The translations under genes were made by a program, and so were the position numbers. From Gammaproteobacteria bacterium (GTDB lineage Bacteria; Pseudomonadota; Gammaproteobacteria; UBA6429; Thiohalophilaceae): DNA of 64,000 bases. Positions 28,764-40,330 of this stretch are shown piece by piece. The stretch spans positions 1 to 64,000 of the forward strand of contig JAFLJQ010000267.1 in the NCBI GenBank assembly GCA_022712915.1. Reading direction: 5' to 3'. The notes beneath the pieces were generated by a model. It was not told where the DNA came from and searched no databases. It worked only from the letters and a program-made list of their open reading frames with translations. Numbering within the stretch: position 1 is the first letter of the stretch; each line of letters begins with the position of its first letter.

Positions 28764-31700
28764 ACCAATATCTCCTTATGTAAATCCTGTAAACGGTTCA
28801 CTTTACTCATATCTTTTTCTTTCAATGCAATACATATCGCCTCGCCCCCAGCCAGTGTGGTGGTATAGGCCACCTTATGCTGAAGTGCATTACGTCGAAT
28901 AGTATAAGAATCAGCAATGGCTTGCCGACCTTCTGTTGTATTTACAATGAGACTAATCTCATCATTCTTAATCATATCCACAATATGTGGTCGACCTTCC
29001 GTCACCTTATTCACAACCTCATTCGACACACCGGCCTTGCTAAGAATAGCGGCCGTACCGCGGGTTGCAACAATTGTAAAACCCGTATCCACTAAACCCT
29101 GTGCAACGGAAGCAATGCCCGGTCTATCTGCTTCTCTTACACTGAGAAACACCTTACCACTCTCAGGCAGGGCCGACCCTGCGGCGATTTGTGCTTTCGC
29201 AAAGGCTTCACCAAAACTTCGACCGACCCCCATCACTTCACCGGTTGATTTCATTTCCGGCCCAAGCAAAGGATCCACACCAGGGAATTTAATAAACGGA
29301 AAAACAGCCTCTTTAACCGAATAATATTCTGGAATGACCTCTTTCGTACATTTTTGCTGTTTGAGTGTTTTGCCCACCATGCAACGCGCGGCTATTTTGG
29401 CCAGTGGCAAACTAGTGGCTTTGGAAACAAACGGCACCGTACGTGAAGCACGGGGATTCACTTCCAGCACATAGACCGTATCACCCTGCACCGCAAACTG
29501 GGCATTCATCAAACCGATAACCTTCAATCCTTTGGCCATTTTGATCATTTGCTCACGCATATTGTCCTGCACGGCCTTTGATAAATTATAGGGCGGCAAG
29601 GAACAAGCCGAGTCCCCAGAATGTACACCCGCCTGTTCAATATGCTGCATAATAGCGCCAATAACCACATCCTGTCCGTCGCAAATGGCATCCACATCCA
29701 CTTCAATCGCGTCATCAAGGAAACGATCCAACAACACAGGTGACTCATTGGATACTTTGACCGCATAGGTCATGTAGCGTTCCAGCTCTTCTTCATCAAA
29801 GACAATCTCCATAGCACGACCACCCAATACATACGAGGGGCGTACCACCAGAGGATAACCAATCTCGGCCGCGAGTCTAACCGCATCTTTTTCATTACGG
29901 GCGGTACGATTAGGCGGTTGCTTCAAACCTAGATCATTTAATAATTGCTGGAAACGCTCACGATCTTCAGCCAAATCAATAGAATCAGGCGAAGTGCCTA
30001 TAATAGGCGCACCGGCCGCTTCCAAATCACGCGCCAGTTTTAAGGGTGTCTGACCACCATACTGCACAATGATGCCCTTGGGTTTTTCCAGATCCACCAG
30101 TTCCAACACATCTTCCAGTGTCAGGGATTCGAAATAGAGTCGGTCAGAGGTATCGTAATCTGTCGAAACAGTTTCCGGATTACAATTAACCATAATGGTT
30201 TCATAACCGTCTTCTCGCAGAGCCAAAGCCGCATGCACGCAGCAGTAATCAAACTCAATACCCTGACCAATACGGTTCGGCCCGCCACCCAACACCATGA
30301 TCTTATCTTTGTTGCTGGGGTTAGCTTCACATTCCTCTTCGTAAGTGGAATACATATAGGCTGTGCTAGTAGCAAACTCAGCGGCACAGGTATCTACCCG
30401 TTTATAAACAGGACGTACCCCCGCAGTATGACGATGCTTGCGAAATTCAGTTTCAGTGATGCCCAGTAATTTGGCCAGACGTCGATCAGAAAAACCCTTA
30501 CGTTTGAGTGAACGAAGGCGATAAGTATCCATAGCCTTCATGCCCTGCGCCTTAACCTCGGCTTCTAGCTTAATGAGCTCTTCAATCTGAACCAGGAACC
30601 ACGGGTCGATGCTGGTCAAAGCAAAAATGTCTTCAACACTCAAGCCGGCACGAAAGGCATCCGCCACATACCAGATACGATTAGCACCCGGCACCGTCAA
30701 TTCACGACGCAAGATGTCCATGGCATCATCACGCGACAAATCCAGTATCTCATCAAAACCATCAACCCCCGTTTCAAGGCCACGCAAAGCCTTTTGCAGA
30801 GATTCCTGCTGAGTGCGACCAATGGCCATCACCTCACCAACTGATTTCATTTGTGTCGTTAGACGAGCATCGGCCTTGGGAAACTTTTCAAAGGTAAAAC
30901 GCGGTATCTTGGTGACCACATAATCGATACTCGGCTCAAAGGAGGCCGGTGTCGCCCCACCCGTGATCTCGTTTTGTAATTCATCCAGGGTATAACCCAC
31001 GGCCAGTTTGGCCGCCACCTTGGCAATGGGGAAACCGGTGGCCTTGGAAGCCAGCGCCGAAGAGCGAGACACGCGCGGATTCATTTCAATAATGATCATA
31101 CGACCATCGACTGGATTGATGGCAAACTGCACGTTAGAACCACCGGTATCAACACCGACCTCACGCAACACCGCCAGAGAGGCATCCCGCATGATCTGGT
31201 ATTCTTTGTCCGTCAGAGTCTGTGCCGGGGCCACAGTGATCGAGTCACCCGTGTGCACACCCATGGGATCAAAATTCTCAATCGAACAAATAATGATACA
31301 GTTATCTTTATGATCCCGCACCACTTCCATTTCATATTCTTTCCAGCCAAGGGCCGACTCTTCTATCAGCAGCTCATTGGTCGGTGATAGATCCAGACCG
31401 CGTTCACAGATCTCCGTGAACTCTTCTTTGTTATAGGCAATACCACCACCACTGCCGCCCATAGTAAAGGAAGGACGAATAACCGTCGGAAAGCCAACGG
31501 TCGCCTGTACCTGCAAGGCCTCTTCCATGCTGTGGGCCACGGCGGCCTTGGGCATATCCAAACCGATCTTTTGCATGGCCGTGCGGAAGAGATCGCGATC
31601 CTCCGCCTTATTAATGGCCTCTTTGCTGGCACCGATCATCTCGACAGCGTGTTTTTTCAGCACACCGACCCGATCCAGATCCAGGGCACAGTTAAGGGCG

Positions 31701-31999
31701 GTCTGCCCACCCATAGTCGGTAACAAGGCATCCGGTTTTTCTTTCTCGATGATCTTTTCCACCACCTGCCAGGTAATGGGCTCGATATAAGTCGCATCGG
31801 CCATCTCCGGGTCGGTCATAATGGTCGCCGGATTGGAGTTCACCAGGATGATCCGGTAACCCTCTTCCCGTAGCGCCTTACAAGCCTGGGCACCGGAATA
31901 ATCAAACTCACAGGCCTGACCGATAACAATCGGCCCTGCACCAATGATAAGAATGGATTTTATGTCTGTTCTTTTTGGCATAACTTTTTTAACCGCCAA
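28760..31999 (-). CDS. carB: Carbamoyl-phosphate synthase large chain
   Basis: Makes carbamoyl phosphate from bicarbonate, ammonia and two ATP for arginine and pyrimidine synthesis. 1079 residues with two homologous ATP-grasp halves. The first starts [23 protein letters not shown] (shortened here) and the second with [20 protein letters not shown], then the C-terminal allosteric MGS-like domain (about 945-1079) with ATRGTAAIL. Length is full. carA lies 122 bases upstream; greA overlaps downstream. Confidence 0.98.
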   Translation of the reverse strand: MAVKKVMPKRTDIKSILIIGAGPIVIGQACEFDYSGAQACKALREEGYRIILVNSNPATIMTDPEMADATYIEPITWQVVEKIIEKEKPDALLPTMGGQTALNCALDLDRVGVLKKHAVEMIGASKEAINKAEDRDLFRTAMQKIGLDMPKAAVAHSMEEALQVQATVGFPTVIRPSFTMGGSGGGIAYNKEEFTEICERGLDLSPTNELLIEESALGWKEYEMEVVRDHKDNCIIICSIENFDPMGVHTGDSITVAPAQTLTDKEYQIMRDASLAVLREVGVDTGGSNVQFAINPVDGRMIIIEMNPRVSRSSALASKATGFPIAKVAAKLAVGYTLDELQNEITGGATPASFEPSIDYVVTKIPRFTFEKFPKADARLTTQMKSVGEVMAIGRTQQESLQKALRGLETGVDGFDEILDLSRDDAMDILRRELTVPGANRIWYVADAFRAGLSVEDIFALTSIDPWFLVQIEELIKLEAEVKAQGMKAMDTYRLRSLKRKGFSDRRLAKLLGITETEFRKHRHTAGVRPVYKRVDTCAAEFATSTAYMYSTYEEECEANPSNKDKIMVLGGGPNRIGQGIEFDYCCVHAALALREDGYETIMVNCNPETVSTDYDTSDRLYFESLTLEDVLELVDLEKPKGIIVQYGGQTPLKLARDLEAAGAPIIGTSPDSIDLAEDRERFQQLLNDLGLKQPPNRTARNEKDAVRLAAEIGYPLVVRPSYVLGGRAMEIVFDEEELERYMTYAVKVSNESPVLLDRFLDDAIEVDVDAICDGQDVVIGAIMQHIEQAGVHSGDSACSLPPYNLSKAVQDNMREQMIKMAKGLKVIGLMNAQFAVQGDTVYVLEVNPRASRTVPFVSKATSLPLAKIAARCMVGKTLKQQKCTKEVIPEYYSVKEAVFPFIKFPGVDPLLGPEMKSTGEVMGVGRSFGEAFAKAQIAAGSALPESGKVFLSVREADRPGIASVAQGLVDTGFTIVATRGTAAILSKAGVSNEVVNKVTEGRPHIVDMIKNDEISLIVNTTEGRQAIADSYTIRRNALQHKVAYTTTLAGGEAICIALKEKDMSKVNRLQDLHKEILV

Positions 32000-32012
32000 G
32001 ACGCCGAGGACG
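31985..32012 (-). repeat. Heptad-type repeat upstream of carB
   Basis: AACCGCCAAGACGCCGAGGACGCCAG has a 7-base phasing (CCAAGAC/GCCGAGG/ACGCCAG). It belongs to the same loose class as the other ACGAAG/GCAAAG intergenic repeats in this window. Confidence 0.45.
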
Positions 32013-32121
32013 CCAGTTTTTTCAAATTTAGCTTACTTAATTAAATTACCCTAATCGGGAATTCCTGTTTTGCCATTCCACTAAAGAAACCAAAAATTAT
32101 TTTTCTTAGCACTATGGCAAT

Positions 32122-33264
32122 TCATCTCTTCTGCTTTTCAATCAAATCAATAAAATGGTCAAATAATGGTGCTACATCGCGCGGACCGGGACTGGCTTCC
32201 GGGTGTCCCTGGAAACTGAAGGCCGGGATATCGGTTCGTTCCACACCTTGCAGCGACCCATCAAACAGAGAACGATGCGTTGCTTGCAACATCTTCGGCA
32301 AGCTTGCTTCATCGACGGCAAAGCCATGGTTCTGACTGGTGATCATGACACGCTGAGTCTTTTCATCCTGTACCGGATGATTGGCACCATGATGACCAAA
32401 TTTCATTTTAAGGGTCTTCGCACCACTGGCCAGAGATAGAATCTGATGACCCAGACAAATACCAAACATTGGCACCTTGCCAGACAAATCCTGCACCGCC
32501 TTAATAGCATAATCACAGGGCTCGGGATCACCTGGGCCATTGGAAAGAAACACGCCATCAGGTTTGAGCTTCATCACCTCTTCGGCCGGTGTCTGGGCCG
32601 GGACAATCGTTAGACGACAACCCCGATCCACCAACATACGAAGAATATTGCGCTTTACACCAAAATCGTAGGCCACCACATGGTGAGGCAGTTTAGTTTC
32701 AATGGGATGAGGTGCCTCAGGCAATCCACCTTCCAGTGTCCAGCTCCCCTGCGCCCACTCATAGGGCTGGTGAGTCGTCACTTCCTTCGCCAAATCCATG
32801 CCCTTCAGGCCGGAAAAACCTCTAGCCGCTTCAATGGCCGCATTTTCATCCAACTGGTCACCGGCCATAATACAACCACTCTGAGCGCCCTTTTCCCGCA
32901 AGATACGAGTCAGTTTGCGGGTATCGATATCGGCAATGGCCACGACCTTGCGGCGTAGCAAATAATCCGGCAGGGATTCTTTGCTGCGCCAATTACTGGC
33001 GATCAACGGCACATCCCGCACCACCAGCCCGCTGGCAAACAGACCCGTGGCTTCTTCATCTTCCGGGTTGGTACCAACATTACCGATATGGGGGTAGGTT
33101 AGAGTGACAATCTGCCGGGCATAAGATGGATCCGTGAGGATTTCCTGATAACCGGTCATGGCGGTATTAAATACCACTTCGCCCACTGTCTGACCATCGA
33201 TACCAATGGATTCACCGTGGAATAGGCTGCCATCTTCCAATGCTAACAGTGCCGGTTTTCTCAA
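32122..33264 (-). CDS. carA: Carbamoyl-phosphate synthase small chain
   Basis: Glutamine amidotransferase subunit that feeds ammonia to CarB. I place the start at a TTG at 33264 (reads [21 protein letters not shown], initiator Met), because GGGAGA sits 5 bases before it and homologues begin with this motif. That gives 380 residues. The upstream in-frame ATG at 33324 lies in sequence that also occurs, noncoding, at 35922. The class I amidotransferase triad is intact: Cys in [13 protein letters not shown], His and Glu in GHPEASPGP. Confidence 0.95.
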   Translation of the reverse strand: MRKPALLALEDGSLFHGESIGIDGQTVGEVVFNTAMTGYQEILTDPSYARQIVTLTYPHIGNVGTNPEDEEATGLFASGLVVRDVPLIASNWRSKESLPDYLLRRKVVAIADIDTRKLTRILREKGAQSGCIMAGDQLDENAAIEAARGFSGLKGMDLAKEVTTHQPYEWAQGSWTLEGGLPEAPHPIETKLPHHVVAYDFGVKRNILRMLVDRGCRLTIVPAQTPAEEVMKLKPDGVFLSNGPGDPEPCDYAIKAVQDLSGKVPMFGICLGHQILSLASGAKTLKMKFGHHGANHPVQDEKTQRVMITSQNHGFAVDEASLPKMLQATHRSLFDGSLQGVERTDIPAFSFQGHPEASPGPRDVAPLFDHFIDLIEKQKR

Positions 33265-33417
33265 GGTATTCTCCCATTGTACACGTGCAAAAACGGGAGG
33301 CACCCAGTTGGAGGCCTCCCGCACGAAAATTCATAGTCGGAAATGTGTTCAGACCAGAGAGATTGTACCGAAAATCAGCTTTTGTCGCTAGGGTTCCTTA
33401 GCAATGAATCCAGATCA

Positions 33418-33530
33418 ATCTCTTAAGGGCACAAGTCCGCGATAGCGGCGTCAGCACGGTGCTCGAACATCTGGACGGCACCTTGTCCTCACGTATGCCA
33501 TATCACTGCTATCCCATTAATAAGCTAAAA
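33418..33530 (-). repeat. Dispersed palindromic repeat, copy C (inverted)
   Basis: Read on the minus strand it gives TACGTGAGGACAAGGTGCC, GTCCAGATGTTCGAGCAC, TGACGCCGCTATCGCGGACTT, nearly identical to copy B over about 85 bases. The B-type right end is missing; the sequence jumps to AAGAGATTGATT. An ATAGAAGCGCCC terminus-like sequence at 33776-33787 might be the other end of an originally longer copy. Confidence 0.65.
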
Positions 33531-33613
33531 AATCTTGTATCTACCTGGCACATAAAGGCTTGAGGAGGTTGAAATGAGTATGAGACATAAAAAGTGCTCG
33601 TAAAACACCCTTT

Positions 33614-33766
33614 ACCACAAAGGTCGCAAAGAAGCGCAAAGAAAAAATAAATCAGGCATTTCATAAAAATGAGCTCTTAAATACTTCGGATAAGCCCTAA
33701 TTTCCCTCTAATATAGAAAAAATTAACGTTGCGATCCTTTGCGCCCTTTGCGCCCTTTGCGGTTTA
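33614..33766. repeat. Large inverted GC-rich repeat
   Basis: ACCACAAAGGTCGCAAAGAAGCGCAAAG at the left is complemented by CTTTGCGCCCTTTGCGCCCTTTGCGGTTT at the right, with 7-base periodicity (CTTTGCG/CCCTTTGCG). About 80 bases lie between the arms. It belongs to the same class as the ACGAAG palindromes. Confidence 0.65.
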
Positions 33767-34124
33767 GATCTTTAAATAGAAGCGCCCTTAATAACAGCTC
33801 ATTCCGGAAAATGGAGAAATAACGGGAGGAAGGCCACATTGCTAATAAATTTCAAGCCAGCAAAAAACGGTTAATCCCAGGCCATCGGCTAAATTTACAA
33901 GAATCAGCTCACCAGTAGGTCTGTCTGAACCTGTAAATGAGGTACAAAAATCACCCCCGCTGGAGATCCCCTTCCCCGTTACCTAACATCCCAATCTCTT
34001 CCGGCTTTACCCATTGCCATCAAGAGCAAACAGAACAGAATGCTATCCCTGAATCCAGGCATAAAGTTAAAGGCTCGTAGTGCACGCTGTATCCCGACTA
34101 CGATACAAAATCAAAACCACAAAA

Positions 34125-34158
34125 CAGAAAAGCCCCGTGTATCAACGATACACGGGGC
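34125..34158 (-). terminator. Intrinsic terminator of lipoprotein gene 1
   Basis: A 12-bp perfect stem, GCCCCGTGTATC/GATACACGGGGC with a 3-base loop, is followed on the minus strand by TTTTCTGTTTT. It lies 33 bases after the stop codon. The stem is conserved in the paralogous copy at 36346-36381 with one change in the loop. Confidence 0.9.
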
Positions 34159-34190
34159 CAGCCAAATCTAATGCTTAAACAAAACGGGCC

Positions 34191-35540
34191 TTAAGAATTA
34201 TCGAGACCGTTGCAATTAGAATCTGTGTCATCACCCCGCACTTCCTTTTCATCGGGGTTAACAAGAAAGACATAATCATCACAATCACGAGCACGCTCCC
34301 AATCCTGACTGTAATGCCGATCACCATCCTCGTCATCACCCGCACTGTAAAGTACGGGTAAATAAGCACCGGTATCGGTACCTGCTCCCGTAAAACTAAT
34401 ATAAAATATTTTCTCGAATTCCGTCGGATTATTTATTTGTGGGAAATAAGCAGCAGGATCAGTACTATTTGGGTCAAGAACAGTGGTATAAAGTTCTAAT
34501 CCTTCAACATCATACAATGTGCCCGTAAGACTAAGGCCCGCATCTAATCGTACAATCTCTACATAACGGGCTGAATAGGCCGGTACGGTGACCTTAAAAT
34601 AATCGATATCATCTGCCGGGGCAATGGTTCGGGTATTGGCGAGATATGTATCCTTTCGCCAGATGATCTCGAAAGGGTCTCCCAGTGTTTCGTACATAAC
34701 GACAGCAGTGCCTGTATCATTATCCGACACGCCTTCAACAACAGTACCCAGAGGCCAATCTGTCCCTGAGCAGTCTTGATCACCATTACCGGCTGTTTCT
34801 ATTTGATATGGGAAAATAAGAGGGTTGGCATCGTCACAATCATGATAAGTAGAATAACCGTCTCCATCCGCATCCACCAATACCCTGGCACCCAGTTCAT
34901 AATAACTGACACCATTATCACTATAATTCTGCATTCTGATGTAAAAGGTGCCACTTGCTGTTGGCGTATACTGGATATTGCTATCGTAATTAATCCAGTC
35001 CTGGGCACCATCCAGCCGAAGACCTGGCTCTGTGCCCGCCAGTTCAATACCCGAAGCATTACGCAGCGTCATCATAGTATCGCAGGTTGCACACAATTTA
35101 CTGGCTGAAAACTCATACGCAGTATCGGCAATCAGCTCAACTTTGATCCAGTCAACATCCGCCGCAGGCCAAAGTGAACGCTCCTGTACTTCCCCTATAG
35201 TAATTAGACTTGCGGTCAGACGGGTATCATCACGGGTATCACCTTCGTCAACTATCGCATCAAAACTATCCTCCCTCTCGGGGGGCGAAAAAGCTTGCAA
35301 GGGCGGTGCATTGTCTGGCCTGGGTGGCTTTAAATCAAGTGGGGGGGCATCATCAATCGGCCCCTGCACCGGGGGTTTATTATCTGGTGGTGTATCATCA
35401 GCTGGAGGTTTACTAGCTGGAGGTGTCACAGGTGCTGGCGCAGCACTATCACCACCACCACAGGCACCCAAAGCAAGTGACATGACCATTAAACTAATGA
35501 TCATCCACTGACTGTGTTTATTTTTTATTCCTGTATTCAT
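34191..35540 (-). CDS. Lipoprotein with PPC-like domains and MopE-type metal-binding motifs
   Basis: 449-residue lipoprotein (signal with lipobox LGAC, Cys27), then a proline-rich linker (35-90). Two PPC-like beta domains carry the DxDWIKVEL (about 128-136) and DDIDYFKVTVP (about 310-320) motifs. Two segments resemble the putative metal-binding motif of MopE-type proteins: DADGDGYS...DCDD...CSG (223-258) and DEDGDRHY...DCDD...DSNCNG (403-445). A CATC pair at 150-153 is shared with its paralogue. Likely surface or periplasmic; function unknown. It has its own leader and terminator. Confidence 0.8.
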   Translation of the reverse strand: MNTGIKNKHSQWMIISLMVMSLALGACGGGDSAAPAPVTPPASKPPADDTPPDNKPPVQGPIDDAPPLDLKPPRPDNAPPLQAFSPPEREDSFDAIVDEGDTRDDTRLTASLITIGEVQERSLWPAADVDWIKVELIADTAYEFSASKLCATCDTMMTLRNASGIELAGTEPGLRLDGAQDWINYDSNIQYTPTASGTFYIRMQNYSDNGVSYYELGARVLVDADGDGYSTYHDCDDANPLIFPYQIETAGNGDQDCSGTDWPLGTVVEGVSDNDTGTAVVMYETLGDPFEIIWRKDTYLANTRTIAPADDIDYFKVTVPAYSARYVEIVRLDAGLSLTGTLYDVEGLELYTTVLDPNSTDPAAYFPQINNPTEFEKIFYISFTGAGTDTGAYLPVLYSAGDDEDGDRHYSQDWERARDCDDYVFLVNPDEKEVRGDDTDSNCNGLDNS

Positions 35541-35592
35541 AACTGTTCCCTCTTAATTAATTCACTTATTTCATATTTCAGATGACTGAGTC

Positions 35593-35660
35593 TCTGACGT
35601 AAAGGCGGGAAAAATACTTGTATGGCGAAACACGATAAAAGCCAATGGCCTTTCTGCACC
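35593..35660 (-). promoter_or_regulatory. 68-bp conserved leader block, copy 1
   Basis: Located 53-120 bases upstream of the lipoprotein 1 ATG. It matches 37684-37751 at 67 of 68 positions, although flanking sequence is strongly diverged. On the transcribed strand AGAAAGGC at the 5' side can pair with GCCTTTAC near the 3' side, and TTGGC with GCCAT inside, so an RNA structure is possible. A promoter (TTGGCT, 17 bases, TACAAG) within the block is an alternative explanation. Confidence 0.5.
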
Positions 35661-35859
35661 CCATATACTGCTGACTCCCTAATACAGCTTGCTTACTTAA
35701 GGGGCATATTAACCCTAACCACCCGAACTGACAACCATTAAACCATATATTAAATGCGGATTAAATACTGCAAGAATATATTTTTAGAAGCAATGACAAA
35801 ACCGTCAGGCAAGAACGGTAAATAAGCTCTTAAAATAAAATAACCTGCTCCACCCAGTT

Positions 35860-35907
35860 TTATGCGAGCCCCATCACATCCTGCATATCAAACACCCCCA
35901 TCTTGTG
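35860..35907 (-). pseudogene. 3' fragment of dapB
   Basis: Sixteen codons read HKMGVFDMQDVMGLA and a stop. They align with the C-terminus of the intact dapB ([15 protein letters not shown], stop) at 37983-38030, 10-11 of 15 identical. It marks the boundary of the tandem duplication: the left copy carries the end of a second dapB. Confidence 0.8.
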
Positions 35908-36345
35908 TCGTGGGAAACGCCCTGTTGGAGGCCTCTTGCTCAAAAAGTCATAGAAAGTCATAGCTTGAAACTGTGTTCAAACCGGTGGGGTGTTCCGAAA
36001 ATCAGCTTTTTCTGCCAGCGTTCCCTAAATCGACAAAATGGGGAAATGAGTGGGAATACTCATATTTGTGATAAACTTCACACTTTCAAAACCGTTTAAT
36101 TCCAGGCCATAAACTAAAGCTACAATGATTGGCCCAGCAAAGATCTGTGCAAACCTGTAAATCTGAGACAAAAGACGCTTCCTGCTGGAGATAATCTTCC
36201 CCACCACCTGTATCCCAATCTCTTCCCATTTTACGAATCATTATCACTGCCGAGCAGAACTAAATGCTGCCCCTGAATCCAACCATAACGTTAAAGATTC
36301 GTGTTACACGCGGATCCAGGCAACGATGCAAAGTTCAAGCCGTAA

Positions 36346-36381
36346 AATAGAAAAGCCCCGTGTATCTACGATACACGGGGC
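36346..36381 (-). terminator. Intrinsic terminator of lipoprotein gene 2
   Basis: Same 12-bp stem GCCCCGTGTATC/GATACACGGGGC as at 34125-34158, with loop TAC instead of AAC and TTTTCTATTTT after it on the minus strand. Its stem is fully conserved between the paralogues. Confidence 0.9.
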
Positions 36382-36413
36382 TAGCTAAATCTAATGCTTA
36401 AGCAAAACGGACC

Positions 36414-37629
36414 TTAAGAATCATCGTCGCCATTGCAATTAGAATCAATGCCGTCACCCAAGACTTCCGTAGCATCAGGGTGAATCGCCGCATCGCCATC
36501 ATTACAGTCACGAGCGCCCACCCAATCCTGATTGTAGTATTGATCACCGTCCCCGTCCGTGCCTACACTGTAAAGTACGGGTAAATAAGCACCGGTCGTT
36601 GCTGCCGTAAAGCTAATATAAAATTCTTTAGGGCTTCCATTCGCATTTTCCATTATTGGGATATAGCCGGCATCATTTGGGGCAAGAAGATCACTATAGA
36701 GTACTGTCGTACCATCAGAATCATACAATGTGCCCGTAAGACTAAAACCCGAATCTAATTGTACAAGCTCGACATAACTGGCCGAATAGGCTGGTACCGT
36801 GACCTTGAAATAATCGACATCATTCGCCGGGGCAATGGTTCGGGTATTTTTGAGATATGTCTGCCCTTGCCAGATTATCTCAAAAGGGTCTCCCTTTGTT
36901 TCGTGCATATCGACGGCTTCAGCCACAGTACCATCCGATCCTGCGCTATCGGCATCATCACCCAGAGGCCAATCCGTCCATGAGCAGTTTTGATCGACAC
37001 CATCACCGGCTGTTTCTGTTTGATATGGGAAAATAGCAGCATCGGTATCATCACAGTCATGGTAAGCCGAATAAAGATCACCATCTCCATTCACCAGCTC
37101 TCTGGCACTCAGCTCATAAGAAGCAACACCAACTCCAAACTCATCATCACTCCTCACTTCGATATAAAAAATGCCACCAACAGCTGAATAATACTGGATG
37201 TTGCTATCGTATCCAATCCAATCCCCGTTGGACATTACAAGCGTAATTGACTGACCAACACCATTATCTCGATACAAAGACATATGAGTGTCACAAGTGG
37301 CGCACAATTTACTGGCTGAAAACTCATACACAATGTTGGCAACCAGATCAATTTTGATCCAGTCAACATCCCCCGCAGGCCAAAGTGAACGTACCTGTGT
37401 TTCCGCTTCTCCCCCAACCACAATTGGCTTTGCCCTGGACTTAACATTATCGTCCAAGCTACCCTCATAATCATCCTGCACTGCGGGGTAAACAAACTCA
37501 GTCAACGGTGGCGGTGGGCGGCGGTGGCTCAGCGGGCGTACCACCACCACAGGCACCCAAAGCAAGTGACATGACCATTAAAGCAATGATCACCCACTGA
37601 CTATGTCTATTTTTCATCCCCGTTTTCAT
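36414..37629 (-). pseudogene. Frameshifted paralogue of the lipoprotein at 34191-35540
   Basis: The signal peptide starts at the ATG at 37629 (MKTGMKNRHSQWVIIALMVM, lipobox LGAC) but this frame ends at a TGA at 37498 just after a proline run. The remainder, from about EFVYPAVQDDYEG to the end, continues in another frame. Its domains are as in copy 1: PPC-like DVDWIKIDL and DVDYFKVTVP, MopE-type NGDGDLYSAYHDCDD...CS and DGDGDQYY...DCNDGD...DGIDSNCNG. The C-terminal frame is well kept, so the shift in the GC-rich CCGCCGCCCACCGCC tract may be recent, phase variation, or a sequencing error. Confidence 0.8.
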
Positions 37630-37683
37630 GACTGTTCCCCCTTAATATATAATTCACTTTCTTCATATTTAGGTGATTGAATT

Positions 37684-37751
37684 TCTGACGTAAAGGCAGG
37701 AAAAATACTTGTATGGCGAAACACGATAAAAGCCAATGGCCTTTCTGCACC
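37684..37751 (-). promoter_or_regulatory. 68-bp conserved leader block, copy 2
   Basis: Matches 35593-35660 with a single G/A difference and lies 55-122 bases upstream of the paralogue's ATG. The difference falls just outside the possible AAAGGC/GCCTTT closing stem, so pairing is retained. Confidence 0.5.
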
Positions 37752-37982
37752 TCATTAATATTTCCCCCTCTCATCAAATACAGCTCATTTACTTCAAGGT
37801 CATAGTAACCCGAGCCAGCCGGGCTGACAATTATTTTGCCATATATTTAGCATGGATTAAATATCAACCAACTCAAAGATAGATTTTTTGGAGAAAATGA
37901 CGGAACCGTCAAGCAAGAGTGGGGGGCTAGCCCATTAAAATATATAAAGATTAATAAGGAAAATAAGCTAATCTGACTAATA

Positions 37983-39065
<1,083 letters not shown>

Positions 39066-40190
39066 TTAGGACTTCATATCTTCAAAAAATTTCTTAACCC
39101 CATCCAGCCAGGATGAAGCACGGGGGCTATGATGCACGCTATCTTTCTCCATGGACTTGCCCAGCTCTTCGAGTAATTCTTTTTGTTTCTTAGTGAGCTG
39201 CACGGGTGTCTCGACATCAACCTTACATAATAAATCACCCGTACCACCGCCACGAGGAGATTTCACACCCTTACCACGCAAACGAAACATCTTGCCCGAC
39301 TGAGTTTCCGCTGGCACCTTGAGTTTGACACGACCAGCAAGGGTGGGGACTTCTAGTTCGCCCCCCAAACCGGCAGTGACAAAGCTAATCGGCACTTCAC
39401 AAAAAAGATCATTGCCTTCACGGGTAAAAATCGTATGTGGGCGCACATTCATGTGTACATAAAGGTCACCTGATGGACCACCGTTTTGGCCTCCCTCACC
39501 CTCGCCTGAGAGACGAATCCGATCGCCTGTATCAACACCAGACGGAACTTTGACCGACAGGGTTTTGTGTTTTTCAACCTGTCCCTGACCACGGCACTGG
39601 GTACAGGGATTATCGATCATTTTGCCATTGCCATGACAACGGGGGCAGGTTTGTTGCAAGGAAAAAAACCCCTGCTGCATCCGCACCTGACCGTGACCAC
39701 CACACGTACTACAAGTCGTAGGACTGGTGCCTTTTTTGGCGCCGGTCCCACCACAACCATCACAACTAACGTGGGTGGGAATGCGAATACTGACCGTGGT
39801 GCCCCCCACGGCCTCTTCCAGATCCAATTCCAAATTATAACGCAGATCGGCACCGCGGTAGACTCGCTGGCCACCGCCTTCTCCTCCAAAGATGTCACCA
39901 AACACATCACCGAAGACATCAGAGAAGCTCGCACCACCAGTCCCCCCCATACCGGCACCAGGATTAACACCGGCATGTCCAAATTGATCATAGGCGGCCC
40001 GTTTTTGAGCATCACTCAAAATATCATAGGCTTCTTTGGCTTCTTTAAATTTTTCTTCGGCCTCCGGATTATCGGCATTACGGTCAGGATGAAACTTCAT
40101 GGCTTTCCGTTTGAAAGCTTTTTTGGTCTCAGCCTCAGTGGCGTTTTTGCTTATCCCAAGGACTTCGTAGTAGTCGCGTTTGTCGGCCAT
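39066..40190 (-). CDS. dnaJ: Chaperone protein DnaJ
   Basis: Co-chaperone that delivers substrates to DnaK and stimulates its ATPase. 374 residues: J domain with HPD at 34-36, a Gly/Phe-rich linker (about 75-110), four zinc motifs ([32 protein letters not shown]), and the C-terminal substrate domains. It is full length. It lies 140 bases after dnaK with a hairpin between. Confidence 0.98.
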   Translation of the reverse strand: MADKRDYYEVLGISKNATEAETKKAFKRKAMKFHPDRNADNPEAEEKFKEAKEAYDILSDAQKRAAYDQFGHAGVNPGAGMGGTGGASFSDVFGDVFGDIFGGEGGGQRVYRGADLRYNLELDLEEAVGGTTVSIRIPTHVSCDGCGGTGAKKGTSPTTCSTCGGHGQVRMQQGFFSLQQTCPRCHGNGKMIDNPCTQCRGQGQVEKHKTLSVKVPSGVDTGDRIRLSGEGEGGQNGGPSGDLYVHMNVRPHTIFTREGNDLFCEVPISFVTAGLGGELEVPTLAGRVKLKVPAETQSGKMFRLRGKGVKSPRGGGTGDLLCKVDVETPVQLTKKQKELLEELGKSMEKDSVHHSPRASSWLDGVKKFFEDMKS

Positions 40191-40257
40191 ATTGCATTTT
40201 CAACTTTTTTTATCCGCAATAAAATTGCTATCGCGTTTATTTATATTCCGTACACAC

Positions 40258-40292
40258 AAATGACAGGTGTGCCATAAACACGCCTGTCATTC
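40258..40292 (-). terminator. Hairpin between dnaK and dnaJ
   Basis: On the minus strand TGACAGGCGTG pairs with CACACCTGTCA (one mismatch region) around a seven-base loop, about 40 bases after the dnaK stop. The following bases are TTTGTGTG, a poor U tract, so it may act as a partial terminator or an mRNA-stabilising structure that lowers dnaJ expression relative to dnaK. Confidence 0.5.
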
Positions 40293-40330
40293 ATTACTTT
40301 GACTGCAATAAGCAGTCCGATAATGTGTTG

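Larger units (their letters stand above)
33265..34124. other. carA-lipoprotein spacer (spacer 1)
   Basis: About 860 bases without genes. The outer parts (33305-33400 and 33810-34120) match the spacer at 35922-36345, showing they are duplicated. The middle 400 bases have no counterpart there and consist of dispersed repeat copy C plus a large palindromic repeat. The carA promoter should lie near 33270-33400 on the minus strand, but I see no strong consensus. Confidence 0.6.
35541..36345. other. Spacer between the two lipoprotein copies
   Basis: About 800 bases: leader of copy 1, then sequence resembling the dapB upstream side (35661-35859), a 16-codon remnant of dapB's 3' end (35860-35907), a junction, and a second copy of the carA-upstream spacer (35922-36345). 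No intact gene is present. Confidence 0.65.

Noticed and set aside
33264-33324. Upstream ATG at 33324 as the carA start
   Set aside because: The extra 20 codons are not like CarA, and part of their sequence is repeated noncoding at 35922. A TTG with GGGAGA fits the family start.
35593-35660. c-di-GMP-I (GEMM) riboswitch in the lipoprotein leader
   Set aside because: The plus-strand AAAGCCAATGGCCTT vaguely recalls a GEMM segment, but it is on the wrong strand for the gene and the other conserved GEMM blocks are absent.
39567-40277. Plus-strand frame of 236 codons over dnaJ
   Set aside because: Antisense to dnaJ, low-complexity Thr-rich translation, no support.
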